Shown piece after piece: positions 11,758-23,817 of a stretch of 64,000 nucleotides of DNA. Under the pieces are notes generated by a model that ran no database searches, had not been told where the DNA came from, and saw nothing but the letters and a program-made list of their open reading frames with translations. A program made the translations under genes and the position numbers. Position 1 is the first letter of the stretch. The number at the start of each line of letters is the position of its first letter. This stretch comes from Anticarsia gemmatalis (taxonomy: Eukaryota > Arthropoda > Insecta > Lepidoptera > Erebidae). The DNA is taken from NCBI RefSeq assembly GCF_050436995.1, contig NC_134745.1:11532001-11596000 (forward strand), given 5' to 3'.

Positions 11758-11941
11758 ACTTTACGTGACTCTTGGTACACTTAAATCATTGATGCATTTC
11801 AGCTTCTCACATGGCTCATTTACAGCCCGTTAATTGCATATTAATTAAAGCATACATACATGAATCTCGTTAATGGAGTCATACTTAATGAGTCAATTAA
11901 TCAAATCAGTTCATAATAATTACTGCTGTAATCTATATATA

Positions 11942-12260
11942 ATAAATAATATAAATTTAACCCATTACTGTCCCACTGCTGGGCAAGGGTCTCCTCCCGT
12001 AATGAGGGAGGGATTAGGCCTTGAGTCCACCACGCTGGCCAAGTGCGGGGTGGGGACTTTGTATGCCCTCAATAAATGTATTAAACAAATTTTAGGCATG
12101 CAAGGTTTCCTCACGATGTTCTCCTTCACCGTTGGAGCATGTGATAATTATTTCTAATACACACATAACTTCGAAAAGTCAGTTGGTGTGTTGCCTCGGG
12201 TTCGAACCTGCGACCACTTGCGTGGGAGGTGACAACTTATACCACTCGGCTATCACTGAC
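11942..12260 (-). mobile_element. tRNA-derived SINE with 11-bp target duplication
   Basis: On the minus strand the head is tRNA-like: A box in GTGATAGCCGAGTGG and B box in GGTTCGAACCC. The tail reads CCCAGCAGTGGGAC followed by AGTAATGGG and an AT-rich end. The sequence ATCTATATATA flanks both sides (11931-11941 and 12261-12271), supporting target-primed insertion. It is closely similar to the SINE at 26138-26460. I recognise this as a common moth SINE family (HaSE-like in style). Confidence 0.85.
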
Positions 12261-12387
12261 ATCTATATATATTGATCATAATTTATTAATTATTTGATTT
12301 TTCTTTGTCTCGTACATTACTGGAAGGAAATTACGAACCAAGAAAATAAAATATGGTCTTCTGCAGTTATCTTAAGCCTAAGTCACG

Positions 12388-12531
12388 ACACTAGTGTTTA
12401 CCCGCAACTTCGTCTACTGGAAAATCTCCGGGAAAAAATCATTATTTGTGTTATTTCAATGTATAAACTATTTGTTTACCAAATTTTATCGAAGTCTATT
12501 AACAAGTTTTTGGGCGTGATTGAGTAACAAA
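12388..12531 (-). mobile_element. RTE-like LINE 3' end fragment
   Basis: CACTAGTGTTTACCCGCAAC, TTCGTCTACTGG, then CAAATTTTATCGAAGTC and GGGCGTGATTGAGTAACAAA follow the order of the common lepidopteran RTE-type 3' end in reverse orientation. Non-coding fragment. Confidence 0.5.
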
Positions 12532-13724
12532 TGTAAAATTGTCGCGCTGGTAAGATTAGTACGATGATTCCATTATTAAATTATAATAATGCCGGACTCA
12601 AAGACCTGAGTAAAAATAAATTAATGTGATATTTTTTTTTTGTATGGACAAGAAACTTTTGTAGATGTTAACAAAGTAACAATACATTCACTTCATGCAC
12701 GAAATTAATACATAGTTCAATTTCATTCATAACTGAACATCTCTTTATTCAATAACAAATAATATTGGAAAAATAAAATCTATATTACGTACGATACTTA
12801 CATATGTTGCGTACTCCCTTTTGATAGTCTCAATGCAGCTTATGTTTAAGGTTCTAGTGCAATGAATGTAAAAAGAGCAGTGGCTTTTAATGAGCATGTA
12901 GTATATACTCGTTTGACAGGAGAGCATGAAAACACCTTGTTAGCTCCTCACTACTCTATCAAGGCTTTTGAGAACGGGAACGACCCTAACGATGCATACT
13001 ACGCAGAAGTACGAATTCGTAAATATCGAGTTAAAAAGTGCTTTATATTAATGGTGTGGTGTCAAATCTTAGAGCGTAAGGTTAAGCATAATTCTAAACT
13101 TTTCTTATAAAATATAAATATTGGTATTTTTGGCATCTATTTCCAATTCAATAAACAATAGTAATTAAACTATTTTGTAAACTATGTTATGAAAATTCTG
13201 TAGAAAATGATAGTGTCATCATTATTTTTGCTTGTGATTGTATGGTATTAACATCACCCGTTACTTCGCAGAATAACAAGTAAAGTAAATATACCTTCGA
13301 ATACATATCCATACGAAAGTTCGAACAAACTCGAAATCTGTCAAAAATATACGCTGCGAATTTCGTTTTCCACACGTGCTTCAAAACTGATTGCTTGTTA
13401 TTAAAATCTCGGTTCGATTTCAGAGAAACTCACCTTGAAATCTGTAGACTATAAATAGAATTTGGTGAGTTTGCACATATCTAGTCGTAGTATCTGAAAT
13501 TGCCGTACGTGTTTGAGAGAATCTTTCACCATTTTGAAGGTACATTATTCTAGATGGATTAAGCAGTGGCATATCCAGAGGAACAGAGACATGGAATATT
13601 TTTTATCAATTATTAAAACCAATTCGAGACTATGAGAATAATGACTTTTTATAGTAAGAGGGAAGGTTATTGTGCCCCTTCAAAAGTCTCTTGTGGCCAG
13701 AAATAAATCCTGAAATGAATGTAT
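12532..13724. other. Stretch without recognised features
   Basis: AT-rich DNA. Short open frames at 12862-13110 (+) and 13187-13384 (-) show no recognisable domain and I treat them as chance. Confidence 0.5.
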
Positions 13725-13870
13725 CCTTTTTTTCCTATAACGAGACCAACCATTCATCCGACACGAAATTGTTCCGTGTGGGAATCGAACTTACGACCGA
13801 CGAAGACATCCCTACGCAATGGCAGCGGCGGCGGCGTGGCGAACCACTGCACCACGTAGACAGTATGCCT
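13725..13870 (-). mobile_element. tRNA-derived SINE head
   Basis: On the minus strand, GTGGTGCAGTGGTTCGCC resembles a tRNA A box and AAGTTCGATTCCCAC a B box, followed by ACGGAACAATTTCGTGTCGG. The same arrangement occurs at 58096-58298. A GGCGGCGGC expansion lies between the boxes. It is too diverged and extended to be a tRNA gene. Confidence 0.65.
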
Positions 13871-15720
13871 GCAGTCTGTCCTTAAATCTGAGCTACATGT
13901 TTTGTACGTTCGTATACATTTGCCATCATAAGCCCGGTCTTAGTCAGGTAGGTATCTAGTCTAAGAACAAAATAAAAGTAAATCTATAACACAATAGATC
14001 ATCTCGACCAATTACGGCCTCTATTAGAACCTTTCGCATTTCACAAATTCATTCGCCTGTAAAATTTATTGACTGTCGACCCAATAGTTAATGGGGCTTC
14101 TGGAATGAAAAGATTCCGACTGGAATTCATCGTGAAGATTAATGGATAGATGACCTTCAGGTCTTGTTGTTAATTTATCTTAGTCATAATTTGGATAGTG
14201 ATCATCGTAGAAAATGAGTTTAATCAAAAGAGAAAATATCGTAAGTCTTGTCTAGTCCACTAGCGAATTTAAAAAATTTCAAATTCTATGACTATTTTTA
14301 TTATCAAACACTAAAGGTACGGTAGGTAGGATACTACCTACACATAATTCAATTAAAATTAGCTAATTTAAAAAAAATAAAGAAACCTAAGTTTATACTA
14401 TACGTGCATACTAATCAAGTAAAATTTTTATGCATCAAATTTTTTTTTGGTGTTATTGATAATAATAATATTGTTTTCAAGAGGTAAGAACCAATTATAG
14501 TTTGATGTTATAAAAAAAATAAGCACGTATCATTTTCTTATTTAAATAAAGAATTGTTAAAGACATATCAGCCCCGTTAATTGTCACATTGAAAAGAAAG
14601 GAACCTAAAAGCAGAAAAAAGATTGTAAGAAAATTTTTAACACAATACAAAAAGATTATGTAAATTGTATAGTTTTGGACGAGTCATTGAATGTCCTTCA
14701 ACGACTTTTTTCAGGGACGATGTTCTTAGGTTGATTGTCCTACGAATTTATCTTTATGAAGGTTGAAGGCTATAACAACGAGCAACAAGTTTTTAATTAG
14801 AAAAAAATACAAGTTACACTCACGTTTCTTGATGAAAGTTTATTCATTTGCAGTTATTATTAATAGTGAAATAACATAACAACCTTTAATATAATCTAGC
14901 GGCTAACTTGTCGGCTATGACTGTCATTTTAGGCAAAAGGTAATTTAATTCGTTTTTTAGCAATTCTTTTTTCACTCAAATGAATTCAGCCATTTTAAAG
15001 GCCAGATTAACCAAACAAACTCATAGATTAGTATTTATTCTCTCATCTAGCGACCGAACATCACGTTCGACATCGTCATTACCCAGAACGCAAATAGCAC
15101 TTACAGAAACCATCAAGAAGATCTTAAAGGGAAAATCTCTCGTTCCAACAATTCAATGTAAAAAGCGGCAAATATTCAAAAGCCTTAAGCGATATAAATT
15201 GCACCAATTCACAGCGTCGTTGATAACAGTCAAATAACATTGAAGAACAGTTCAATGTTCGGGTAACTCAATTTCATGATCCTGTTACGAAACTTTGGAC
15301 TTTTATTATTACGCCTCGAGTCGAATGTTTCCCTTATTTATAGGTGTCTGTCTCTACTAAATGTATTTTTATGAGTTCCACCTTTGTCTCCCAAGGTTCT
15401 TTAAGGAAAATTTTGAAGGTTAAAACAGTAGTTTGTACATATACTCGTTTGTTCATGAAAAATATTGGCGGTATTACTTTTGTTCCTTGAAAGTTTTAAG
15501 GGTTCCGCACCCAAAGGCTTGTTAGTGACTTCAAAGTTTTGAATGACGAAATGTTGAAAGGAAAGGAACAGATAATTGCGTCACTCACAGGCCCAATAAG
15601 GTAAATAGATAGAAAACGACAGTTTTTTTTGGGAATTCACATCAGTAATGAACCTCTTAAACAAAAGAAGGAAGTTAATAAGATGTTTAATTTGTAATTG
15701 ATAGAGAGAGATCTTATACA
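13871..15720. other. Stretch without recognised features
   Basis: AT-rich DNA. A short fragment near 15500 (AGGGTTCCGCACCCAAAGG) recalls the start of the repeat at 8940-9204. The 85-codon frame at 14980-15237 has no recognisable domain. Confidence 0.5.
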
Positions 15721-15972
15721 TCTATACTAATATTATAAAGCTGAAGAGTTTGTTTGTTTGTTTGAGCGCGCTAATCTCAGGAACTACTAGTCTGGTTTGA
15801 AAAATTCTTTCAGTGTTAGATAGCCCATTTATCGAGAAAGGCTATAGGCTATATATCATCACGCTACAACCAATAGAAGCAGAGTACGAGTAAAAAATGT
15901 TACAAAAACGGGGAAAATTTTGACGCATTCTCTCTTACATATGTTGCAAGCGAAGTTGCTCGGGTCAGCTAG
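15721..15972 (+). mobile_element. Non-autonomous Helitron, Lep1-like, copy 3 (full length)
   Basis: Starts TCTATACTAATATTATAAAG directly after an A and ends GGTCAGCTAG directly before a T, with a GCAA-GCGAAG-TTGC hairpin just before the end. This is the full Helitron signature: 5' TC, 3' hairpin, CTRR end and A/T insertion without target duplication. The body has no coding capacity. This is the best-preserved copy in the window. Confidence 0.9.
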
Positions 15973-16082
15973 TTAAAAATATTTGTTGATCTGACTTTTG
16001 TAGTGAAGTGTATAAAATACATTTGCCTCAGTTTGTACGAAAATTAAGTAAACATAGCATTTTAGTGAAGTCTTACCTGGAG

Positions 16083-16322
16083 TCAAGCTGAGTGAGTTTG
16101 TTTGTTTGTTTGAACGCGCTAATATCAGGATCTACTGGTCCGAATTGAACAATTATTTTATTGTTGGATAGCCTATTTATTGAGAAAGTCTATAGGCTAT
16201 ATATAATTACGCTCCGACCAATAGGAGTAGAGAAGCAACGAGAAATGTTACAAAAACGGGGAAAATTATGACCCATTCTCTCTTAGCTGACCCACGCAAG
16301 CATTGTTGCGTGGGTCTGCTAG
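16083..16322 (+). mobile_element. Non-autonomous Helitron, Lep1-like, copy 4 with altered 3' hairpin
   Basis: The body matches copy 3 from AAGCTGAGTGAGTTTG onward. The 5' TC end is missing. At the 3' end the usual short hairpin is replaced by a perfect 10-bp stem (ACCCACGCAA / TTGCGTGGGT, 6-nt loop) followed by CTGCTAG and T. The left half of this stem reads as an inverted copy of the normal terminus. Confidence 0.8.
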
Positions 16323-16900
16323 TTTATTATAATCCGATGTCAAAACCATTATAATTCAACTAAATCTGTAAGGCTATTTTCAGCCTACAGGAACCTCAAA
16401 CCTAATTATATCCTTCATCTCTTCAATAGTTAATCAAACACACAAATTCTGAGAAAATTGGACAAAATAATGAAGAGGCGATGTTTTTAGGAATACTTGA
16501 TGTTATTTTAGAACTCCACGTGTGCTAAATTATTTTGTCCTGACGTGTAACATTTTGATTAGGTATTGATATAGTACTTGACCCAAAGGTTATAGGGCTT
16601 TTAATTTTAGCTGGTGGCTTGAAACTTATTTTTTGTGCAGATTCTTATACTGTGTAAAGAAAGGTTGAAAGTAACGATAGCTTTAGCAGAAATTATTCCT
16701 TTTTATTCTCCTCAGATTCCACAAGCGCTGAACTGTTTGGTTTTCCATGGATGAATTTCAGAAAATTTTATAATTATTACATATCAAATTTCAGAGTACA
16801 TTTGTGTACAAGAACATAATATTTCTGTTTTCTTCTGATACACTGTAACATGATAGTATTTTTAGTTTTATTTTATTTTATGTTATTCTTGTTGATTTTA
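16323..16900. other. Stretch without recognised features
   Basis: AT-rich DNA, nothing recognised. Confidence 0.55.
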
Positions 16901-16960
16901 TGTACAATAAAGAGTTTTTCATTTCATTCATTTCATTTCATTTCAGTTCATTCATTTCAT
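16901..16960 (+). repeat. LINE-type 3' tail with ATTTC/ATTC repeats
   Basis: TGTACAATAAAGAGTTTTTC followed by repeated ATTTC and ATTC units looks like the polyadenylation-signal end of a non-LTR element with a microsatellite tail. The rest of the element is not recognisable. Confidence 0.45.
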
Positions 16961-18496
16961 GATAAAGTATTTCTTAAACAACTTACGTACCAAGTTTCTG
17001 CGCTACCCCAAAAACATTTTTAACACGAATTCTTTCTTAGCGCAAAACACATCTAAAATAACTGAAATACGCCAGATGAATCGTTATACTAGGTAGTACA
17101 AATTGTATTAAGCCCGTGTACATATGTACGAGTTAACTGCTCTTTAGCGAGGCGGTGGAGTGCTACGCCGTGAAAAGTTTACTTTACCTGTTGCAGATTG
17201 AGTGTCTGTCTTAAGGAAAACATTTTATCTTATAAATAGACGTACTCTATTAGAGACGTAAGCATTTTATTGTATTAGCTATTTTCTACGCTTACTTTTT
17301 GTTTTATTTAAGTAAGTGTTACACTTTTGCAACTTGTACTCGTATGTTAAAGTTTTAGGTGAGCCTATATCATTAGTTTTTTTTGTGGCGCAGTCTACGT
17401 CTTTTCCTATCACCCTTACAAAATTCGTCCGAACCATTTCATATGATTTAATTTACAAACTGGCCAACAAACAACCTTATATTGACCATTTCAGGAACGT
17501 AATCTTTAGAATAAATTCAATAACGTCGTTTTGATAAACCTAAGATGAAATTGTTCATGCTAAAGAGACAACACAACTAAATGGCAAACAGGTACGTTTC
17601 ACAAATCCTCACTCTAAGTAAGTGTAAGTGCTGTATATTTCACGTGACAATGAACAGGACTAAGACCACAACGTTACACGTGTCTAGTTCCACGAAATTT
17701 CCCTTTTGTTTTTCCTTCAATTTATCACTCGGAGCCTGTAACATAATAAATGTGGGAAAAGTGTCATGGAACTCAAGTTTTTTGTCAATGTTTTGGGTTG
17801 AGTTTGTCTGGGTAGTTTGTTTTTTTTAAAGAAGTTGTTTATAATAAAGTACTGAATGGATTCAACTGTTGTCATAAAATTAACACAACTGCGTCTAACT
17901 TCATTTTATTTTGTAAGTTGTTTTGGCCTTCTGCTGATCATGTTTATCTCGAGTTCAAATCTTGGGTAGAATTAATTAAAAAAATCATTCATTCTTTTAA
18001 CAATATTTTTAGCTACTCGTTACTACATAAAGATAGTGAGTTAGATATCTTTCGAAAATCACAATCTCATCAAACGTACTGCTCTTTAAAAAATTACAAA
18101 AGTATTTATTTTATTATTCTACATATTAATTAAAATTTATCAGCCTGAAAATATAAACAAATCGCGATCTATATCCAAGAAAACCAATTAATTAAATCAA
18201 CGAACATGCTATAAATACATATTTCATCTTATTTTACTATTCTCAAAATATAATTAATTTTGTCAAGTCTGTTGTGCCTATAATAATAATTGTTTTACAA
18301 ACACAGGACGGCGTATCTGTTTGATTAATTAATAAAAGAGAAATGGTCTCAAAACAAGTTTTATAGTTCAGCTTTTTAATTAAACTTTTAAAATCTTTTA
18401 TATAATTGATTGTTTTTTGCATGATGTAATTAATAAATATAATTTTTGAAGTTATGTATGTATGTATAATAAATAATTATTTATCAATTATTGTTC
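16961..18496. other. Stretch without recognised features
   Basis: AT-rich DNA. Short open frames at 17316-17534, 17581-17829 and 17918-18133 carry no recognisable motif. Confidence 0.5.
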
Positions 18497-18598
18497 TAAC
18501 GGTGGAGGAAAACATCGTGATGAAACCTTGCTTGCTTGATACTAGTAGTCCTTTTACACAGTTTTTGTAAGAAGGCCAAGTCCCCAACTCGCTATCGT
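18497..18598 (+). mobile_element. SINE fragment
   Basis: CTAACGGTGGAGGAAAACAT followed by CGTGATGAAACCTTGC and GGCCAAGTCCCCAACTCGC matches the middle of the tRNA SINEs at 11942-12260 and 26138-26460, in forward orientation. The head and tail are missing. Confidence 0.6.
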
Positions 18599-20265
18599 TA
18601 CTTTTTATACTCACTTTTCTTAATTTGATATGCAGTTACGTTATATTTATTTCAGAAAGTAAAGTGAACATTGGGTCTACCCAATGCTAAAGACTAACAG
18701 TTCTACAAAAAGCGAAATAGCCCTCGCCCGCACCGCAGCGTTCTCCAATTCATACCAAACACTAAACAGTACTAAAAATCGTTCATTACGATGTACATTA
18801 TGTACGTCAAGTAAATAAATCGCTTTACACCTTCATATGTTCAAAACCTCTTTATTACCAAATGTTAACAAATACATGAGCAAAATCAGGTAAAATATAT
18901 ATAATAATAGTTGGAATTAATCATTTCGATCACCGTCAGATATTTTCTCGATGGAATAATATGCAATACTACATAGGGTTTTGGAAGGTTGAATATGTTC
19001 AGCAACTTTTGGAGCTGACTGTACAGACATAGTACACAGCTAATTAGTCCAAGTTGTTTAGCGACAGTAATACCCTTAAACGACTCCAACCACAATGAAA
19101 TCCAAACATCGACCAAAAAATATCAAAGGACACTACAGAAATACGTGGAAATCTATCTGTAGTAATGTCACTATCTATTTGTTAGGTAATCAAACAGTTT
19201 ACGTGGAAGTGGCGAGCGTGCAAGGCCCTTTACATGACAGGTCGAGCAATCCAATTACAGGATTAGCCAACACTAAAGTGGAGTGAAGTGACGCGAGACG
19301 ACGCTGACCGACTGTGCCTGGACAAATGAACTTTCAAACACGGAGTTTGGGTTGATTGATGAGTATTCTTTGACGTAAAGAAATGGCTTTTTCTTTTACA
19401 AGATCTATGTTATAATTGGCTGATTATTATTATATTATTTTAAGAATAAACATACATTTAATAAATCATTCCTTCTTCCCATAGGGGTATCTAAAGACCA
19501 GACAACGCCAATTGGTACGATCCTTAATATTAATCTTTTGCCTTGTGTTTTGATTTCTTAACTTTATTTTGTTGCTAAATAACGTAATCGACTGATCAAA
19601 CATTAACCTTTGTTAGATTAAACTAGTTTGTTTGACTCTAAGCTTGCAAAGATGCTTACGATAATACAATCTCAAAGAACTTAGAAATAAGTCATAACTT
19701 TTGTATACCACGATGAAGATGTTGGTCATTTTGATAACAAAACTCGAAAAAGAAACTGTTTTGCCTTGTTAACAATTTCAAAAAACTGCATAAGAAATTG
19801 CATATCCTTGAAATTGCCACAATAAAAAATCTTAGTCTCATACAAGTCTATATTATAAAGTCCCTCTCAGACTACAAACAAATAAATGGAAGCAAGGTTG
19901 TGCCATACAAGTACCTACTATGCATAATATAATTTCCAGACGATAACACAGGAAGCATACTGTTTCAAAACTGGCGCTAAGCGAGTTGTGTTGTTCTTTG
20001 TTAATGAAGGCTTAACCAAATTTCTAAGGCAAACAAAACTGTCAACATGTCTTAAGTCTTGACGGAACAATGATTTATCATAAGCTTTTGCAAAGTTTAG
20101 GGTTCACGAGGCGATGTATTTTGAGTTTACTATTGATGCGTTATAATTCACAACTTTATTTTTTAATAGTATTAGATTGATCAATCCTACGGATTTTTGG
20201 GTTAAAACCTTGTATAAACTTGTGAATATGTTGAGATCCGGCTGACCCATTGCCCAGTGCGAGTC
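18599..20265. other. Mostly featureless stretch with a SINE tail fragment
   Basis: At about 19468-19552, CATTCCTTCTTCCCATAGGG and AAGACCAGACAACGCC recall the SINE tail at 8473-8545. Nothing else is recognised. Confidence 0.45.
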
Positions 20266-20295
20266 TTATTTCAAAGTGATTTCACTTTGAAATAA
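20266..20295. repeat. Perfect 14-bp hairpin with 2-nt loop
   Basis: TTATTTCAAAGTGA and its exact reverse complement flank TT. No known element is attached. Confidence 0.85.
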
Positions 20296-22016
20296 TTGAT
20301 TGGCATTGATCTAGATCACTAAGATTATGAGTGAATTATCGGTCCTAAATATCTCTTGATATCACAAAAAAATCTTTGGAAGGGTTTCCTTTAATAGATA
20401 AACGAAAAATAAAACTAAAAATATCTGACACCAAAGTTTTACCTGGTAACATTATATACATACTTTCGGAATTGGTCACAAATATTTTCCTTTTCAATTA
20501 TTATGAAGCAAACTAATTCAAAATGGTCATTCTCAGATCTAAAGTCTAGTCTTGTCTAGAAATAAAGTACGCACACGTTGTCGATTCGAGTGATACTCGT
20601 ATTTACAAGTCGGATCGTTTACCACTTATTGAGTGTATAAGGCTTCGCACGTGATTGAGTACTTCCACGTAAGATACAGACGCTCTTGACACTTTTCTAA
20701 CAGTAGGATGCAGTTGCATAATGTTTGCGTAAGAATTACGACGTATTTACTTTTTAAACAGTTTTATAATATAAACCTTACACTAATCATTATCTAATAT
20801 TATATACGAATTAAAGCGCCTGCATCTGTTGTGTAATACAAGCAAATGCATGATGTCTAGATGTCATGTGACTAATAAGTGACAATATTTGACCTCAATG
20901 AATAAATGATTTGATTTTGATGCATTTGCTCGACGTTTCGGCAAAGGTTGGTGGTTCCGCGCACCTTGTCTGTGGGCTGTGGGTAGATTGTCCTAAGCTT
21001 ATGGGCCTTTAAAAGTGGCTGTCATTTCGATGTCCTTTATAACTGATCCAAAGAGCGAACTGAGACAATAGGGTTTTCTCTACCTTGGAGGTTACGTCAA
21101 TGAAGATACAAACTCTTTACATAGTGGTCGCAAACAAACTGTGTTAGTATTACCTTCTAAGCCATTAAAAGTATTTGGCTTTAAAACCAATAAACTGAGC
21201 GCAAATATCATTCATTTGACATGTACAAATATCAATAAACACACACGTAATATCAATAATGTACTCCCAAATGTTCACACGAACCATAAAAGCAATTTGA
21301 CCCAAAAATTGGTTAATAAATCATATTAAATTAGTCCATTCGACATGATTTAGAACGTCACAAGCAGAGCACCGCAGATTTTTACGCACTTAAATTTCAT
21401 TTTAAAATGCTTTAAAGTGAGATTTTCGTGAAAAAAAGATGGCAAAAATATATATTTGTCGTTCTTTTTGGAAATCTCAAAGCAAACGACGAAACGCGTC
21501 AGCATAAATTCTGCATCGCGAATAAAATAGTGAGTTTATATTCTATTTATTCTCGTTACAGGCTCACGTCGTCGGAAATTACTTTCAGCACAATCTCCCG
21601 GTGAAGCGTAAGATAGAAGTAGTACAAGTAATGGGTTGTGAGTCCAATGTCAACAGGTTTGTAATGATGTACTTTACTTCGTATTACGGCACGTACCGTG
21701 GGTAAGCCCTTGATGCTACGCGATCACACGAAAAAATATGGTAGAGTTTTTTATTCGGCTGCCAAACTACTTTTTGTTTTTTTTTATTGCAATTGCTGAA
21801 ACTTTTTTGAGAACTCGGTAAAAATCCACAGACGATTGTTTTATCAGGTTTAAATATCTTAAATTGTCTGTGACGATCGCTATATTAATTACACTATCGT
21901 GAAAAGTTACTTACATGAGACTAAATTTAGATGCGAAAGAATTCAGGATTGTAGCATTTAATGTAAAAGGTTTTATTGTTTAGGCTTTATTAGATTAACA
22001 ATAACTTTAATAGACA
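20296..22016. other. Stretch without recognised repeats
   Basis: AT-rich DNA. A possible micro-exon at 21562-21607 is discussed under findings. Otherwise nothing is recognised. Confidence 0.45.
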
Positions 22017-22221
22017 TTGAAAAATAGGCTGAACGGTATTTAAGTGACTTCTTGTTTAAATGTTATTAGATTAGTAGCAACTTTTATCGACATTCGACAA
22101 CCTATTCTACCACAGACACTACTTCTAATGATCGTAGCTCTTCTACGTCTAGAAAATTTGCGCTATTTATTTCAAAACAGCTTGAAAAATAGGCCGAGCG
22201 GTATTTAAGTGAGTTCTTTCA
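22017..22221 (+). repeat. Pair of direct repeats about 165 bp apart
   Basis: TTGAAAAATAGGCTGAACGG followed by TATTTAAGTGACTTCTT at 22017 recurs with a few changes at 22182-22221. Related ATTAGATTA...ATCGACATT segments lie between. It is a degenerate local tandem duplication. Confidence 0.65.
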
Positions 22222-23659
22222 CGCCTTTCTAGAGGTGTATATTATGGCATCGTGCGTAATCTTTGGCTTAAGTGCCACTCTATACGGCAGCAGTAATTGA
22301 CAGCGACGCGCCGCGAAGCCTTCTAACTTCAGTCACGACATTTGATTTCCCACTTATGCTACGATAATTTTATCACTAGGACGGCATTATTTACAGAATT
22401 GGGGCGATACTTTTTCGTTTGTACTCGGGGAAGATACGACGCGGCGACGTATAGGTAAAATTTATTATTGTATGTGATTTTTTCATACGGCCGACTTATC
22501 AGAATCGTGTCCTTGAGTGACATGAAAACGTAGTGTTATTTTTGTTGTTAACTCTACGTACCAAGGTGTACATACTATAGCTTGGGGTAATGTCTCCACC
22601 AACTCTTTTATTGGTCTCTATCTTCGTCCACGTCCTACAAATAACACAGGTAAAGTTAGTTTTTCAGGGTATAAAATGAAAATTGTCACGTGAAAAAAAA
22701 CTTCGTATGGTATGCACCATATGAAGTTTTTTGTGCTTTTTTTGGAAGATGTTTTTTTTTATAAAACACATAATTTTATTAATTAAGAACATAAAATGTC
22801 ACCTGCGTAAATATTAAGCAACAGAAACTCTAAACCTGAAACAAAATTCATTCAGTATTTTTATATGATAAAGTTTATCACTGTCCTAATATCAGTCAAC
22901 ACCACTCTCGGCCATCGCTCATAGCGAACAAAATTAATGGCTTAGGGCTCGTACACACTTATTAGTATCTGTCGTACTGAAAGTGGTTTTACCCGATCCT
23001 TTTGCTAAAGCTATATTATACTTAGTAAATACAAGTTACGTACAGGCAATTGAGTTTAGTCCTGTAAGGCTAAAGTGAAATGCCAATAAAAGGCTTTCTG
23101 TTTTTTTAGGTTTTTACTTCAAATTTTTTTTATGCTGTACAAATAAAACCTAATGGAAACTGACCTTCTGTAAATTAAGTTAGTACTATCAAAAAACTTT
23201 GTATTTAACTTTTTACCGCACATTTCACATTTTTGCATAGATTGTCGCTTAAAACCGCTTCAAAAATTATTTTGTCCAGAACACGCTAGGGGCGCTGGTC
23301 TTTCTTTAATATCACGATATCTACTCGATACTCTAATTAATAGTGGTAGAAAATAACCGCTCTGAACAATTGTAGTATTATAACTTATTTCTCAAAAGTT
23401 AAAGAAGAACACAAACAATAACAGACTAGTTCAAAGATTTCCAGGAAACTTAACACTCTATCGAACAGAACAAAACATAGGTAACGTGTTTAATGTGGCG
23501 GAGAGATAGTTTCTCTCCTCTGGTAAATTCACTTGAAACGTTCTAAGAAAAAGGACTTTCCTACAGTGTTGTGTCGGGACAATACAAAGTCATTAAAACT
23601 GACAATAGAAGGAAAGTGTTTTGTGGAAACGATTGAAGATCGATACAATTTTCGACCTA
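22222..23659. other. Mostly featureless stretch with one imperfect hairpin
   Basis: A slightly GC-richer patch lies at about 22230-22450. At 22699-22730, CTTCGTATGGT and ACCATATGAAG form an imperfect hairpin. No gene recognised. Confidence 0.5.
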
Positions 23660-23817
23660 TAGCGCAATTCTGTATAATCTGTACCGTTGAGTATCGAGAG
23701 TTTGTCATTTACTGCCAAAATAGTTCCTACGACGCCCGTTAGAGGCGCTGATCAGATTTTCATACAAAATTTCGCGATGACAAGCCGGTTTCCAACAGTA
23801 GTAGAGAGTCGAGCTAC
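23660..23817 (-). mobile_element. TIR-bearing MITE, 'AGCGCGATTCTCTAC' family, copy 1
   Basis: The ends read AGCGCAATTCTGTA at the left and, in reverse complement, GTAGCTCGACTCTCTACTAC at the right. The interior (ATAGTTCCTACGACGCCCGT, TAGAGGCGCTGATCAGA) matches the copies at 32235, 52178 and 60747. No coding capacity. Confidence 0.7.
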
